From contig CAWEUK010000005.1 in assembly GCA_963812245.1 (NCBI GenBank), positions 1 to 64,000 on the forward strand: a DNA stretch of 64,000 bases, given 5' to 3'. Positions 35,276-46,400 of the stretch are shown one piece after another; positions within the stretch are counted from its first letter, which is position 1; every line of letters starts with the position of its first letter. Position numbers and translations under genes: made by a program. Source of the DNA: Salsipaludibacter sp963812245 (GTDB lineage: Bacteria > Actinomycetota > Nitriliruptoria > Nitriliruptorales > Nitriliruptoraceae). The notes under the pieces were generated by a model that was not told the DNA's origin, ran no database searches, and saw only the letters and a list, made by a program, of their open reading frames with translations.

Positions 35276-37234
35276 TCACCAGATCTGGACACGGTCCCCC
35301 GCTGGGCGCCGCAGCGGCGCGTCACCGTCCAGGTCGAACGCGTCGGCGAAGGCCGGCAGGTTCGACAGGGGGACGTTGACACGCACGGGCGAGGGCGAGT
35401 GGACGTCGACGTTGAGCAGCAGGTTCAGGTACTCGTCGGTGTAGTTCATCCGCCAGATGGTCGCGTAGGCGATGAAGAATCGCTGGGCCGGGGTGAACCC
35501 GTCGATGTCGGGCCCCTGGTCGCCACCGGCGTGGCGCCAGGCGTCGTGGGCGATTGCGAGGCCGCCGAGGTCGGCGATGTTCTCGCCCAGGGTCAGGCGA
35601 CCCCTGACCGACAGGTCGTCGCCGAGCGGATAGTCATCCACCTGCGCCACCAGGTCATCGGCCCGGCTGTCGAACTCGCGGCGATCGGCGTCGGTCCACC
35701 AGTTGCGGAACCGCCCGTCCTCGTCGAACTGGCTGCCGTTGTCGTCGAAACCATGCGTGATCTCGTGGCCGATCACGGTGCCGATCCCGCCGAAGTTGCC
35801 GGCATCGTCACCGTCGGCCCAGAACATGGGCGGTTGCAGGATCCCCGCGGGGAACACGATCTCGTTGCGCAGCGGGTTGTAGTACGCGTTCACGACGTGG
35901 GCCGGCATCTCCCATTCCTGGGCGTCGACCGGTTGGTCGAGCCGCTCCAGGCGCCGCTGCACCTCGAACCTGGCGGCCCGCATCCGGTTGGCGACGAACA
36001 CGTCGGGGGTGATCTGCAGGTTCGAGTAGTCCCGCCACACGTCCGGGTACCCGATCTTCGCATTGAACGTCGACACCTTGGTCAACGCAGCCTCGCGGGT
36101 CTCCTCGGCCATCCAGTCGGCCGCCCGGACGGACCGCTCCATCGCTGCGACCAGTTCCTCGACCATCGTCTCGCAGCGGGACTTGGCATCGGGCGAGAAG
36201 GCCGCCTCGACGTACAACCGAGCGACCTGCTCCCCGATGTCATCGGACGCCGCTGCCAGGACTCGCTTCCACCGGGGCTGCTGTTCCTGCTGGCCACCGA
36301 GCAGGGTGCCGTAGAACGCGAAGGCCGCGTCCGCGAACGCCGTCGGCAGTGCCGATGCGAACGCCCGCACGACGTGCCAGCGCAGGTAGTGACGAAGTGA
36401 CTCGATGGGCGTGTCACCGAGCAGGCCGTCCAGGTCACGGAAGAAGTCGAGGTTGTCGACGTTGACCATGACCGGTGACACACCAAGGCTGGCCAGGTGT
36501 GCGCGCAGGGGGAACCGAGGCATCAGTGCGTCGAGTTCACCAGCCTCGAACCGGTTGAGGATGAGGTCGAGGTCGCGCATCTGCTCGGCGGTGTGGGACG
36601 AGTCGGCCAGGCTGGTCTCGAGGGTCACGACCGCCGCGGCGGCCGAGTCCGCGTCGTCCGGTGCAAGGCCGAGGTTGGCCAGCTGGCTCGCGACGTGCTG
36701 CGCATAGGCCGCCTGCAGCGCCTGCGAACGCTCGTCGTCACGCAGGTAGTAGTCGCGCTCGGGCAACCCGAGCCCGGCCTGGCCGAGGTAGACCATGTAC
36801 CGATCCGTGTGGTCGAAGTCGGGCTGCACACTGACGCCGAACAGCGCGTCGATCCCCAGCCGGTGCAGGTCGACCAGCACCGGCGAGAGGTCGTCCGTGG
36901 ACGTCAGCCGATCGATTTCGTCAAGCACAGACCGCAGTGGCTCGAGTCCTGCAGCCTCGATCGCAGCCGTGTCCATGCCGGCTGCGACGTAGTCGCCAAC
37001 CATCGCAGTCACGTCGTCGGCCGGCTGCTCGGCCGCAGCCGCCTCCTCCAGCAGGCCATGCAGGATCTCTTCGTTGCGGGCATGGATCTCGAGGAAGGAT
37101 CCCCACGCGGGGTACTCGGACGGGACGGGATTGGCCGCCAGCCACCCTCCGTTGGCGTGGGTGTAGAAGTCAGTCCCCGGCGCCACGTCGTGGTCGCGTG
37201 CGGTGGCGTCGAGGTAGGGCGCGCGGTCGCTCAT
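35276..37234 (-). CDS. M13-family (neprilysin-like) metallopeptidase
   Basis: This is a 652-residue zinc peptidase. The ATG at 37234 begins MSDRAPYLDATARDHDVAPG, the usual M13 N-terminus (DxxVxPGxDFYxHANGxWL). The substrate-binding motif is HVVNAYYNPLRNEIVFPAG. The zinc site is VIGHEITHGFDDNGSQFDEDG (HExxH at about residue 489) with the third ligand in GENIADLGGLAIA. The C-terminus VRVNVPLSNLPAFADAFDLD is also typical. There is no signal peptide or membrane anchor, as in many bacterial M13 enzymes, so it is likely cytoplasmic or leaderless. Sequence upstream of 37234 in the same frame is not conserved. Confidence 0.92.
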   Translation of the reverse strand: MSDRAPYLDATARDHDVAPGTDFYTHANGGWLAANPVPSEYPAWGSFLEIHARNEEILHGLLEEAAAAEQPADDVTAMVGDYVAAGMDTAAIEAAGLEPLRSVLDEIDRLTSTDDLSPVLVDLHRLGIDALFGVSVQPDFDHTDRYMVYLGQAGLGLPERDYYLRDDERSQALQAAYAQHVASQLANLGLAPDDADSAAAAVVTLETSLADSSHTAEQMRDLDLILNRFEAGELDALMPRFPLRAHLASLGVSPVMVNVDNLDFFRDLDGLLGDTPIESLRHYLRWHVVRAFASALPTAFADAAFAFYGTLLGGQQEQQPRWKRVLAAASDDIGEQVARLYVEAAFSPDAKSRCETMVEELVAAMERSVRAADWMAEETREAALTKVSTFNAKIGYPDVWRDYSNLQITPDVFVANRMRAARFEVQRRLERLDQPVDAQEWEMPAHVVNAYYNPLRNEIVFPAGILQPPMFWADGDDAGNFGGIGTVIGHEITHGFDDNGSQFDEDGRFRNWWTDADRREFDSRADDLVAQVDDYPLGDDLSVRGRLTLGENIADLGGLAIAHDAWRHAGGDQGPDIDGFTPAQRFFIAYATIWRMNYTDEYLNLLLNVDVHSPSPVRVNVPLSNLPAFADAFDLDGDAPLRRPAGDRVQIW

Positions 37235-37581
37235 TGTGCGGGTGCCGATCGTGTCGAGGGTCGTGCCGAGATGCCGGGCTGGAGGTCCGCAACGACTTCG
37301 GGCGGGACCTCGGAGCCACGAGCGAGGTGGTGCCCAGCGTGTTCGACCACCCACCACCGAGGGATCGAAGGTAGTGGAGGCGACCACCCATGCACGATCG
37401 ACCCGCAGCGTGGGCCATTCCGGCCGGGACCTGCCGGCTGCTGGCGTCGGGCCTCGTCAGCCACGAACCACGGCCAGCGCGGGGAGGGTGCCATGGGTGC
37501 CACACCACGATCACACCGCCGGTGGGGCGGCCTCACCACGACCACAGGGAGGCGACTGCCGGGGACACCGCGCCCTGGCTG
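37235..37581. other. Intergenic region
   Basis: These 347 bases lie between the M13 gene start and the stop of the small membrane protein gene. No gene, repeat or strong hairpin was recognised; it should include the M13 promoter. Confidence 0.4.
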
Positions 37582-37881
37582 TCAGTGCTCGACCTCCCAC
37601 CGCCGTATGAGTGCGGCGATGCGGCGGGCGTACCTGTGCACGAACGTGTACGAGAACGGGACGAACAGGATCGCGACGGTGAGCGGCTCGGCGTCCAGCA
37701 GCGTCCAACCGTCTCGAAGGACCATCATCGCCAGGACCAGTCCGATGACGGCCACGACCGCCGCGGCGCCCGCACCGCGCCCGGCGGGATTCTCGGCGAG
37801 CCAGCGGTCCATGCGCGTTGGCCCACCTCGTCGCCGCCAGTACGCCCACAGGGGGTCGCGGAACCAGGGCTCTTCTTGCAC
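37582..37881 (-). CDS. Small two-helix membrane protein
   Basis: This 99-residue protein starts at GTG 37881 (VQEEPWFRDPLWAYWRRRGG). It has two hydrophobic helices (AAAVVAVIGLVLAMMVL and LTVAILFVPFSYTFVHRY) and a basic C-terminus. No family was recognised. The ribosome-binding site is weak, so the start is uncertain. It could be a membrane-accessory protein. Confidence 0.55.
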   Translation of the reverse strand: MQEEPWFRDPLWAYWRRRGGPTRMDRWLAENPAGRGAGAAAVVAVIGLVLAMMVLRDGWTLLDAEPLTVAILFVPFSYTFVHRYARRIAALIRRWEVEH

Positions 37882-38032
37882 CGTGGCCTGTTTCTGTCGC
37901 CGGGGTGTGAGGATGTCGAGTCGTGGGCACTCGGCATCCTAGTGGTGGCGGGTGCCGGAACGGGGCCCACGCAGTCGCGCTGTCCAGGAGGCACAGCGCA
38001 GGTCGCCACGTCAGGTCAGGTCCACGAGCCCG

Positions 38033-41000
38033 TCACGGAGGGCCCGCGGGACCTTCGTGGGTGAGCGAGGCGTCGTCGGCGTGGAAGCACACCCCGATGG
38101 GTGCGTCGGTCGAGTAGGCCTCGAGGTCGAGCGTGGACCCCGGGGAGGTCGGCGTGTACGCCACGGACACCTGGCGCCAGGCGGAGTCCAGCACCAGCGT
38201 CTCGGTGACCGTTCCCTGGCGGGAGCCTCCGGCGTACTCCCGCAGGCGCAGTCGCAGGGTCACGTCGGGCGCATCGGAACGGGCCCAGATGCTCGCGGTG
38301 TAGGTCCCGGGTTCGGACGCAGCCACCCAGTTCGGGTCGTCGTCGATGCCGCAGCGCCCGCCGTCCACGTCCTTGGCAGACCTCCAGGGCCCAGTCGCCC
38401 GAGGACCCACCGGCCACCCGGGTCAGGGTGTTGGAGGACGCGTCGCCCTTCCACCCGGCCGTGTCCACCTCGAACCCACCGTTGCCGATCAGTTCGGTCG
38501 GTCCCCCATCGTCCTCGACGATGGTCCAGTCACGCTGGGCCGGGGTCGCGTCGGTGTTGCCGGCGTCATCGGTCGCGGTCACCGCGATGGTGTGGCCACC
38601 CAACGCCAGGCCGTCATGGGTCGTCGGCGACGTGCACGCCGTCGCAGGGGCACCGTCCAGGCTGCAGACGAAGGTGGCGGCCTCGTCAGCCGAGAAGTCG
38701 AACGTGGCCGACGTGTCGGTCACCTCACCGGACGGACCCGAATCGATCGTCGTCTCCGGCGCCGTGGTGTCCGGTGGAGGTGGCGGGTCCAGGGTGATGG
38801 AGGCGTCGTCGAGTTGGAAGCACGGTCCGGCCGGGGCGTTGGTGGAGTACGCCTCGTAGTCCAGGGTCGACCCCGACTGCGCCGTGATGCTCGCGGTCAG
38901 TTGCTGCCACGTCGACGTCAGGACGATGCTCTGCGTGACCGTCTGCTGTCGCGAGCCTCCGACGTATTCCCGCAGGCGCAGTCGCAGGGTGACGTCGGGG
39001 GCATCGGATCGGGCCCAGATGCTGGCCGAGTGGACGCCGGCGTCGGTGGACGTGACCCAGTTCGGGCTGTCGTCGATGCCGCAGCTCCCACCGTCCACGT
39101 CCTTGCTGACCTCCAGGGCCCAGTCACCCGAGGACCCACCGGCCACCCGGGTCAGGGTGTTGGAGGACGCGTCGCCCTTCCACCCGGCCGTGTCCACCTC
39201 GAACCCACTGTTGCCGATCAGCTCGACTCGGTTCCTCGGGATCGGGCTCGATGACCGTCCAGTCCTGCACGGCGGGCGTGTCGTCGGTGTTGCCAGCGGT
39301 GTCGGTGGCCACGACCGTGAAGGTGTGGTCCCCGATGGCCAGGTCGTCATGGGTCGTCGGCGACGTGCACGCCGTCGCAGCCCCACCGTCCAGGCTGCAC
39401 ACGAAGGTGGCAGCCTCGTCAGCCGAGAAGACGAACGTGGCCGACGTGTCGGTCACCTCACCCGACGGACCCGAATCGATCGTCGTCTCCGGCGCCGTCG
39501 TGTCGCCCGGGTCGTCCTCGACGATGGTCCAGTCACGCTGGGCCGGCGTCTCGTCGGTGTTGCCGGCGTCATCGGTCGCGGTCACCGTGAACGTGTGGCC
39601 CCCCAACGCCAGGTCGTCATGTGTCGTCGGCGACGTGCACGCCGTGGCCTCGGCGCCATCCAGGCTGCACACGAAGGTGGCGTCCTCGTCAGCCGAGAAG
39701 ACGAACGTGGCCGACGTGTCGGTCACCTCACCCGACGGACCCGAATCGATCGTCGTCTCCGGCGCCGTCGTGTCGCCCGGGTCGGCCTCGACGATGCTCC
39801 AGCCACGCTGGGCCGGCGTCTCGTCGGTGTTGCCAGCGTCATCGGTCGCGGTCACCGTGAACGTGTGGCCCCCCAACGCCAGGCCGTCATGTGTCGTCGG
39901 CGACGTGCACGCCGTCGCCTCGGCGCCATCCAGGCTGCACACGAAGGTGGCGTCCTCGTCAGCCGAGAAGACGAACGTGGCCGACGTGTCGGTCACCTCA
40001 CCCGACGGACCCGAATCGATCGTCGTCTCCGGCGCAGTCGTGTCCGGTGGGGGAGGCAGCTGCAGGGTCAGCGAGGCATCGTCGGCCTGGAAGCACGGGC
40101 CGGCGGCGGCGTTGGAGACGTAGGCCTCCACGTCGAGGGTCGAGCCCGGTGTCACCGTCGTGTAGGTGGTGGTCAGCTGCTGCCAGGACGAGGTGAGCGT
40201 CAGTGCCTCGGTGGACGTTCCCTGGCGGATCCCATGCGCGTACTCCCGCAGCCGCAGGCGCACGGTCGTGCCGGGGGTGTCGGAGCGGAGCCAGATGCTG
40301 CTGGTGTAGGTCCCGGCCTCGGTGGAGGACACCCAGCCCGGGAAGTCGTCGAGGCCGCAGCGTCCGTCGGACCCGGCTGCGAGCTCGGCCGCCCAGCCGC
40401 CGGAATGGCCGCCGGCGACCCGCGTCAGCGTGTTGCCCGAGGCGTCGATCGCCCAGCCGGACGTGTCGACCTCGAAGCCGGGGTTGCCGACCAACTCGGT
40501 GCCCTCGCCGACAATCTCCCAACTCTGTTCGGCCGGCGTTGCGTCCATGTTGTGGGACGGGTCGACGGCAGCCACGCGGATCGTGTGCGGCCCGGCTGCC
40601 AGGTCCTCGTACGTGATGGGAGAGGTGCATGGCGAGAAGGCGGCCTCGTCCAGCCGACACTGGAAGACTGCATCCTCGTCGGCCGAGAAGGTGAACGTGG
40701 CCGCACTGTTGGTCACCGGACCGGAGGGGCCGGAGTCGATGAACGTGTCGGGCCGGAACTTGTCGTTCGTGCCTTCCAGGTCCAGCGGCGCGAAGGCGAC
40801 CCCGTCGTGGTCCTCCTGCCCGAAGCGATCACCGTCGCTGCCGACCCACAGCCCGTCCGGTGTCGCGAACAGCACCATCGTGCCATGGTTGCGCGACTTG
40901 GTCGGGTTCCATTCCAGCGCCATGCCGGTGACCGGGTCGATGGCACCGATGCCGGGACGAGAGACCGCCCCGGGCCCGGCGTAGTCCCGGCCGTATGGGT

Positions 41001-42036
41001 TGTCCAACCAGCGCTGGTGGCCGCCGACGTAGACCGCCGAGCCGGTGATCGCCACGCTGTACAGCGTGTCACCGCCGGTCCAGTTGATCCACGTCGGCTC
41101 CACGTTGCCGGCGACCTGGTCGGTCTCGAACCGGGCCGCGGCGTCGCAGATGCCGTTCGTGCCGGTGGGTCCCCCCGTGGAGACCACGACGAAGTAGCTG
41201 CCATCGGGTGAGAAGTCCACCCCCTGGGCACTGATGAGCTTGACGCTGGCGGCACAGTTCACCGCGAAGCGCGGGGCGTACCAGGTGCTCAACGTCGAGG
41301 TCGAGGCGAGGTTGACCATGAAGGCCCGTTTGCGGTTCTGGCCGTCGACCGTGGCGAAGTTGCCAGTGGCCACCAGCCTGGTGCCGTCTGGGGAGATCGC
41401 GATCTTCTTGACCCGGGTCTCGTCCCTGGAGTCGACGACCCCGGCGACGGCCAGGTCGATGTGGCCGAGGTCCTCGCCGGTGGTCTGGTCCATCGCCATG
41501 AGGTGCGTGGAGAAGTTCCCCGCCGCGATCAGCCAGCCGTTCGCGAGTTTGATGTCCGAGACCGTGCGCATCCCCGTGGGGGCAAAGACGGGATCGATCC
41601 GGTCGTTGACCAGGTCATACTTGACGATCCCCCGTCGCGTGATGCCATTGACGAGGGTGAAGGCGCCGGAGATGAACAGGGCGGTCTCGTCGGCCGTCTT
41701 GACGATCCCGGTCACCATCCCGTCGAACGACAGGTTCAGCGGGGACACGACCCCGGTGTCAGCGTCGAACGCGACAAAGTTGGACCTCGCGTAGGCGGTG
41801 GCCTTCGCCGGGTCCTGCACCGTGTCGAACCGGCCGCCGGCGAACATCGTGCTCCCGACCTGCTCGAACGCATAGACGTTCTCCGAGACGCCGTCGATGA
41901 GGATGTGCGGGGTGGTGTCGGACGGGTTTTCCGACACGACCGCCGCGTGCAACAGCGCCGCCTGCGCCGGAAGCGCCGTGACGATCAGTGCGGCTGCGAA
42001 CACGCCGGCCGTGATGGCGTTCCTTGCCATGCCCAT
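38033..42036 (-). CDS. Large secreted repeat protein: propeller-like head, Ig-like and CBM-like modules; two frameshifts
   Basis: ATG at 42036 starts MGMARNAITAGVFAAALIVT with a Sec signal ending near LPAQA-A. About 400 residues of propeller-like repeats follow (FAGGRFDTVQDPAKATAYAR, LFISGAFTLVNGITRRGIVK). Then Ig-like modules of ~83 residues alternate with ~130-residue CBM4/9-like modules. The Ig consensus is TDTSATFxFSADEDATFVCS, then CTSPTTHDxLAxGxHTFTVT. CBM-like modules begin ELxGNxGFEVDTxGW and contain LRLREYxxGxRQ. Order: Ig, CBM, Ig, Ig, Ig, CBM, Ig, CBM. Single-base shifts near 39225 and 38372 move the frame, but modules continue colinearly to the stop at 38033. No sortase motif or C-terminal helix was seen. 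It is probably an extracellular adhesin or glycan binder. Confidence 0.75.
38360..40050 (-). repeat. Tandem near-identical DNA repeats in the secreted repeat protein
   Basis: Units of about 250 bases encoding the Ig-like module recur at about 38520-38760, 39255-39500, 39515-39770 and 39785-40040. The last three are almost identical. A separate ~110-base block from the CBM-like module at 38382-38490 recurs at 39112-39220. Such repeats can expand, contract or misassemble. Confidence 0.75.
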
Positions 42037-42187
42037 ACGAGACCCCCCACGAGTGGTACCTGCGAATGTGCAGCATCAACGGTCGCCGGAGCAGGGCAAA
42101 ACGTCCCGGGATCTCGGAAGGTTGCGCAGGCCTCGTCGCGTGCCTGTCCCCCAACGTGGGGATTGACCCTGGCCGCGATCGCCTGTA

Positions 42188-42220
42188 GTTTCCATATCAG
42201 TTAATTATCGAAGTAGGAAA
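42188..42220 (+). promoter_or_regulatory. AT-rich candidate promoter/operator of the ArsR gene
   Basis: A 33-base AT-rich island (TTTCCATATCAGTTAATTAT...GGAAA) in otherwise ~70% GC DNA lies 15-50 bases before the ArsR-type gene. Its ends, TTTCC and GGAAA, are inverted. ArsR-family proteins usually bind such sites over their own promoter; here this is inference. Confidence 0.45.
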
Positions 42221-42235
42221 GTGCGAGGGGTGAAC

Positions 42236-42610
42236 ATGTCGGGACGTGTGCTGACAGACGACGTTCGGCTGGACGAGACGTTCGCGGCGTTGGCCAACTC
42301 GACGCGACGAGCGATCCTGGCTCGCCTGGCCGAAGGTGAAGCCATCGTGAGCGAGCTTGCCGCACCGTTCGACCTGACGTTGCCGGCGATCTCCAAGCAC
42401 ATCAAGGTGCTCGAACATGCCGGCCTCATCACCCAGACCCGTCGAGCCCAGTTCCGGCCATGTGCGCTGAACGCGAACCGCATCGCCGAGGTGTCGCAGT
42501 GGGCAGATCAGTACCGCCACATCTGGGACGACCGGTTTGATCGCATGGATGCCTACATCAACCAACTCGAACATCCACAGGACTCGAAGGGCGAGGCGAC
42601 CAATGGCTGA
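42236..42610 (+). CDS. ArsR-family transcriptional regulator
   Basis: This is a 124-residue winged-helix protein. The ATG at 42236 (MSGRVLTDDVRLDETFAALA) has GAGGGG upstream; a GTG at 42221 is an alternative. The helix-turn-helix is ALANSTRRAILARLAEGEAI, VSELAAPFDLTLPAISKHIK, VLEHAGLITQTRRAQFRPC. No metal-binding ELCV(C/G)D motif is present, so it is not an arsenic sensor. The subgroup is usually paired with an SRPBCC/AHSA1 gene, as here with an 8-base overlap, and is thought to be autoregulatory. Confidence 0.87.
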   Translation: MSGRVLTDDVRLDETFAALANSTRRAILARLAEGEAIVSELAAPFDLTLPAISKHIKVLEHAGLITQTRRAQFRPCALNANRIAEVSQWADQYRHIWDDRFDRMDAYINQLEHPQDSKGEATNG

Positions 42611-43088
42611 CACGAAGGACGTACGAATCGAGCGCACCTTCGATGCGCCGGTCGAGGTCGTCTGGGCGATGTGGACCGACCCCGGGCACTTCGCCAACTG
42701 GTACGGGCCCATGGGTGCCAACGTGCCATCGGCACAGATGGACGTGCGGGTCGGCGGCCGACGACGGATCACCATGGAGATGGAGGGACCGGACGGGCCC
42801 ATGCAGATGTACTTCGTCGGCGAGTATCGCCAGGTCGAACCGATGACCCGACTCGTGTACAGCGAGGTGATGGCCGACGTCGATGGGAATCCGCTCACAC
42901 CCGAACACGCCGGGATGCCCCCGGGGACGCCGGTCGAGACGTCGGTGATCGTCGAGCTCACCGACCTGGGCGGATCCACCAGGATGGTCATGACCCACGT
43001 CGGCGTACCCGGCGACTCCCCCGGTGCCCAGGGATGGGCCATGGCGTTGGACAAGCTTCAGTCTCGCCTGGACGAGGTCGCGCGGTAG
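42603..43088 (+). CDS. SRPBCC (AHSA1/START-like) domain protein
   Basis: This 161-residue protein starts MADTKDVRIERTFDAPVEVV (ATG 42603, overlapping the regulator stop). IERTFDAPVEVVWAMWTDPG, HFANWYGPMGANVPS and DVRVGGRRRITMEMEGPDG are typical AHSA1-type SRPBCC features. A closing helix GWAMALDKLQSRLDEVA is also typical. The fold encloses a hydrophobic ligand pocket. The ligand is unknown; co-expression with the ArsR protein suggests a small regulated module. Confidence 0.87.
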   Translation: MADTKDVRIERTFDAPVEVVWAMWTDPGHFANWYGPMGANVPSAQMDVRVGGRRRITMEMEGPDGPMQMYFVGEYRQVEPMTRLVYSEVMADVDGNPLTPEHAGMPPGTPVETSVIVELTDLGGSTRMVMTHVGVPGDSPGAQGWAMALDKLQSRLDEVAR

Positions 43089-43115
43089 ATCGGTCCCACC
43101 CCACGGGCCACCGGT

Positions 43116-43134
43116 GCTCGCCGATCGGGCGAGC
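43116..43134 (+). terminator. Short hairpin after the SRPBCC gene
   Basis: GCTCGCC and its complement GGCGAGC form a 7-bp stem with a 5-nt loop, 27 bases after the stop. It is a weak but well-placed terminator candidate. Confidence 0.4.
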
Positions 43135-43221
43135 CATCACCAACGCAACACGCCGCCTGACCGAACTCCCCTTCTGACCGCCTGCCACCTCACCTCGCCC
43201 GGCCGAACACTCGCCGGGGCC

Positions 43222-43422
43222 TCAAGGACCGCAGGTGACCGTGAGGGTGTGGTCAGGCGGGGCGTCTGCGCCCTTCAACCCGCTGTGGACGTCGGTCATG
43301 AGCGTGATCGTCTCGCCGTCCCAGGACGGCTCGACACCGATCACCACCAGGACATTGCCACCCGGCTCGACGATCGAACCGGTCGTGACGCTGGCAGCGA
43401 CGGTGCACGGCATGCTGTGCAA
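43222..43422 (-). CDS. Possible small protein or detached C-terminal piece
   Basis: This is a 66-codon frame reading MHSMPCTVAASVTTGSIVEP and ending HTLTVTCGP. Codon use is coding-like, with a beta-rich segment NVLVVIGVEPSWDGETITLM. No good ribosome-binding site precedes it, and it begins ten bases after the stop of the ankyrin lipoprotein. It may be a short separate gene or a remnant tail. No family was recognised. Confidence 0.3.
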   Translation of the reverse strand: MHSMPCTVAASVTTGSIVEPGGNVLVVIGVEPSWDGETITLMTDVHSGLKGADAPPDHTLTVTCGP

Positions 43423-43431
43423 ACCAGTGCC

Positions 43432-46400
43432 TCAGCTTGGACAGGCTGGGAACAGCGCCGCAATGTCGTCGCTGAAGGCCAGGCCCCCCGGGGTCTGCCC
43501 GGCATCGTTGCGCAGGCAGGGGTCGGCACCTCGCTCCAACAGCGCCTCGATCCCGAGCACGTTGGCGCTCAGGACCCCGTTGTGCAACGGCGTCTGACCC
43601 CGGACGTCCTGCGCATCGGGGTCGGCCCCACCATCGATCAGCGCCTCGACCAGTTCGGCATCGCGCTGGTCGTAGGTGGTGGCGAACCCTGCCTCGTGCA
43701 ACGGCGTCGACCCGTCCGCGAGCCGTGGATCGGGATCGGCTCCGGCGGCCAACAGGGCCCGGACGACGGCAACGTCCGCACCGTTGACAGCCTGCACCAG
43801 CAGCGAGCGGTTGCTGCCACCGTTGGGGTCGGCGCCAGCCTCCAACAACGTGGTCACGATCGGCGCAGCCGTCACGCCGGTCAGCATCTGGTTGTTGCGC
43901 AGCAGGATCGACGTCGAGCGGGACGTCCCGGGTCGGGGTCTCCAGGTTCGGACCGGCACCCGCGTCCAGGAGGATGCCGGCGACGCCGGATCGACGACCA
44001 GGTGCAGCGGCGTCGCAGCCTGGCCCAGTCCCTCCTGCAGGCGCACGACGTCGGCGCCCGCATCCACCAACGCTCGCACGACCGCCGTGCAATCGGCCTC
44101 GCGGACCTGGACGGCGACGTGCAGGGCCGTGTCCTGTCCGTCACTGGCATCAGGCGAGGCACCCGCGGCAAGCGCGGCCGCGACCTGCTCGTCGTCACAG
44201 GTCGCCGCCGCAGCCAGCAGGGCCTCGTCGGCCGCCGACGATCCGGACGGTCCAGGCTCGTCGACGCGCGACTGCTGGAAGGCCACCGCCAACTCGGCGA
44301 GCAACTCCTCCACGATGCCCGCCTCGTCGGCCCACGAGCGATCGTCGGTCGCGCCGACGTCCACCAGGCATCCGCCGCGGAGCAGCGGGTCGGACACGCC
44401 AGCATCGTCGCACGCCTGCTCGGCCTGGTCGAACGCGCCTCTCGACAGGGCTTCCAGCAGGAACGGGCGGCCCGGGAACGCCCGGTCGGTGAAGTCCTCG
44501 GTGCCCTCCCCCGGCCCGTAGGCGAATCGCGACGTGGACTCGTCCACTCGCCACGAGTCGGCGAAGTCGCCGTACATGACTTCTCGGACCGGCACTGCCG
44601 TCATGGAGACGTCGATGATCTCGCCCGATGCCAGTCGGAAGTCGTCGTCCCGGTTGCCGTTGCCGTCTCCGAGCAGCCCGGACACGGTCCGACCGTCGGC
44701 CAGCACCATGGTCACCCCCAGGCCGCCCGTGACGTCGATCCGGCTGCCGTCCGGCAGGTCCCAGGTGAGTGCGCCGGCGGTCGCCTCCACCCGACCGCCC
44801 TGGTCCAGGTCCCGGGCCACGGCGTCCACGACCTCGCCGTCCAGGAGGAGACGGTCGGACTCGACCTGCACCACCGCGTCGTCGGTGGCGACGACCACCG
44901 CGCCGTTGGCGGTGACGCCCAGCCCGCCCGACAGCGGAACCTGCCGGACCTGGACCTCGACGTCGTCGTCACGGACCAGCACGAACTCCCCGACGGCGTG
45001 GAAGTCGTAGCCACGACCGTCGAAGGTGACCAGGTGCGGGTCGGCGACCGAGCGGCCCGTCGGGGGTGGTGGCGGCCCGGGTGGCGGGGTGTCGGGATCC
45101 GGTTCAGGACACGACTCGTCGGGGCGCCGGACCTCGATCTCGGCCCAGGACGAGGTCCCCCAGGCGGCGTGTACCGCCACCACCAGTTCCGTCGCGCCGT
45201 CGTCGACCTGGGGCACATCGGGGGCAAGGACGGTGCCGTCGGGACAGGTGCAACCCAGGCACCACGCCACGTCGTCGACCGAGCGCGCGACCTGCACCTG
45301 CGAGCCCGTGTCCCACGTCGCCGTGCCCGAACCAACCAGGTGTGCCTCCACCAGGATGGGCCCGTCCTCGACCGGTCGCTCCAGTGCGATCGCTGCCTGC
45401 TTGAGCGACGAGACACGGACGTGGGCCGTGCCGCCGACGCGCAGGCGACCGGCCTCGAGCACGTCTCGCCCGGCGGGCAGGATCGTGGGACCATCCATCT
45501 CCCAGGCCTCGTTGAAGTCGCGGTCGGTGGCGGCACTGGCCAACTCTGCCAGGTCGTCACGATCCGGCAAGAGGCCCTCGGCCAAATCCCACAGCGGCTG
45601 TCCGCCGCGCACGCGTGACAGGTCGAAGAACGCGCCCCACAGGTCCGCACCCCGGTCGGCCAGGAACGACCAGAACCCGATGGCGTCGTAGTCGGCCCTG
45701 AACATCGACCACGTGCCGTGGCGACAGGCCGGGCAGCGATACTGCGCCCACCACCGTCGCGACCACGACGACGGACCGCCACCGACCTCGCCGGCCCAGG
45801 ATGTGTAGCCCTCGATCATCCACTGGGGCAACGACTCGTACTGGTCTGTCGACAGGGCCAGGACCCACATCGCACAGTGCACCAGTTCGTGGTAGAGACC
45901 CATCGCCCGGGAGTCCTGGTTGGCCGACGCACGAAGGTTCCAGATCCAGATGTCACACGTCGGAAAGCCCTCCTCGTCCACCGTCGGGCGCGTCCACGCG
46001 CCACTGGACCGACTCGAGTCCGGGGTCGCGAGGCTGATCGTCCATGGGCGACCACGCTCGTTCAGGCCATCCGCCTGGCCAGTTCGGCGACCCAGGTCAG
46101 CCCATGCCGTCGCGGCCATTGCCTCCCACCGTGCCCGCTCCCGATCCGTCGCCGACGGATCCTCCATGGTCGGCACGTCGGTTGGCTCGACGCTGGGGGT
46201 CTTCTCGGCAGGCGCGGCGAGCCGTTGCGTGGCGGGGACGAGGCTCGGGGTTCCCGGGACCCCGGCAGCCTCCGGCTCGGTGCGCTCGCGTCGGACGGTG
46301 ACGTCCAACCCCGGGCGGCTGGTGAAGTACGCCAGCTGGGCCGGCGTGAGTTCGTCAACGTGGCGGGCGATCAGCTCCAACGCGTGGGTGCCGGACAGGG

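Noticed and set aside
38360..40050. CRISPR array
   Set aside because: The repeats are ~250 bases, contiguous and in coding frame as Ig-like modules, with no unique spacers and no cas genes.
42221..42236. GTG at 42221 as start of the ArsR-type gene
   Set aside because: It would place the start before the GAGGGG ribosome-binding site that fits the ATG at 42236, and the extra residues are not conserved-looking.
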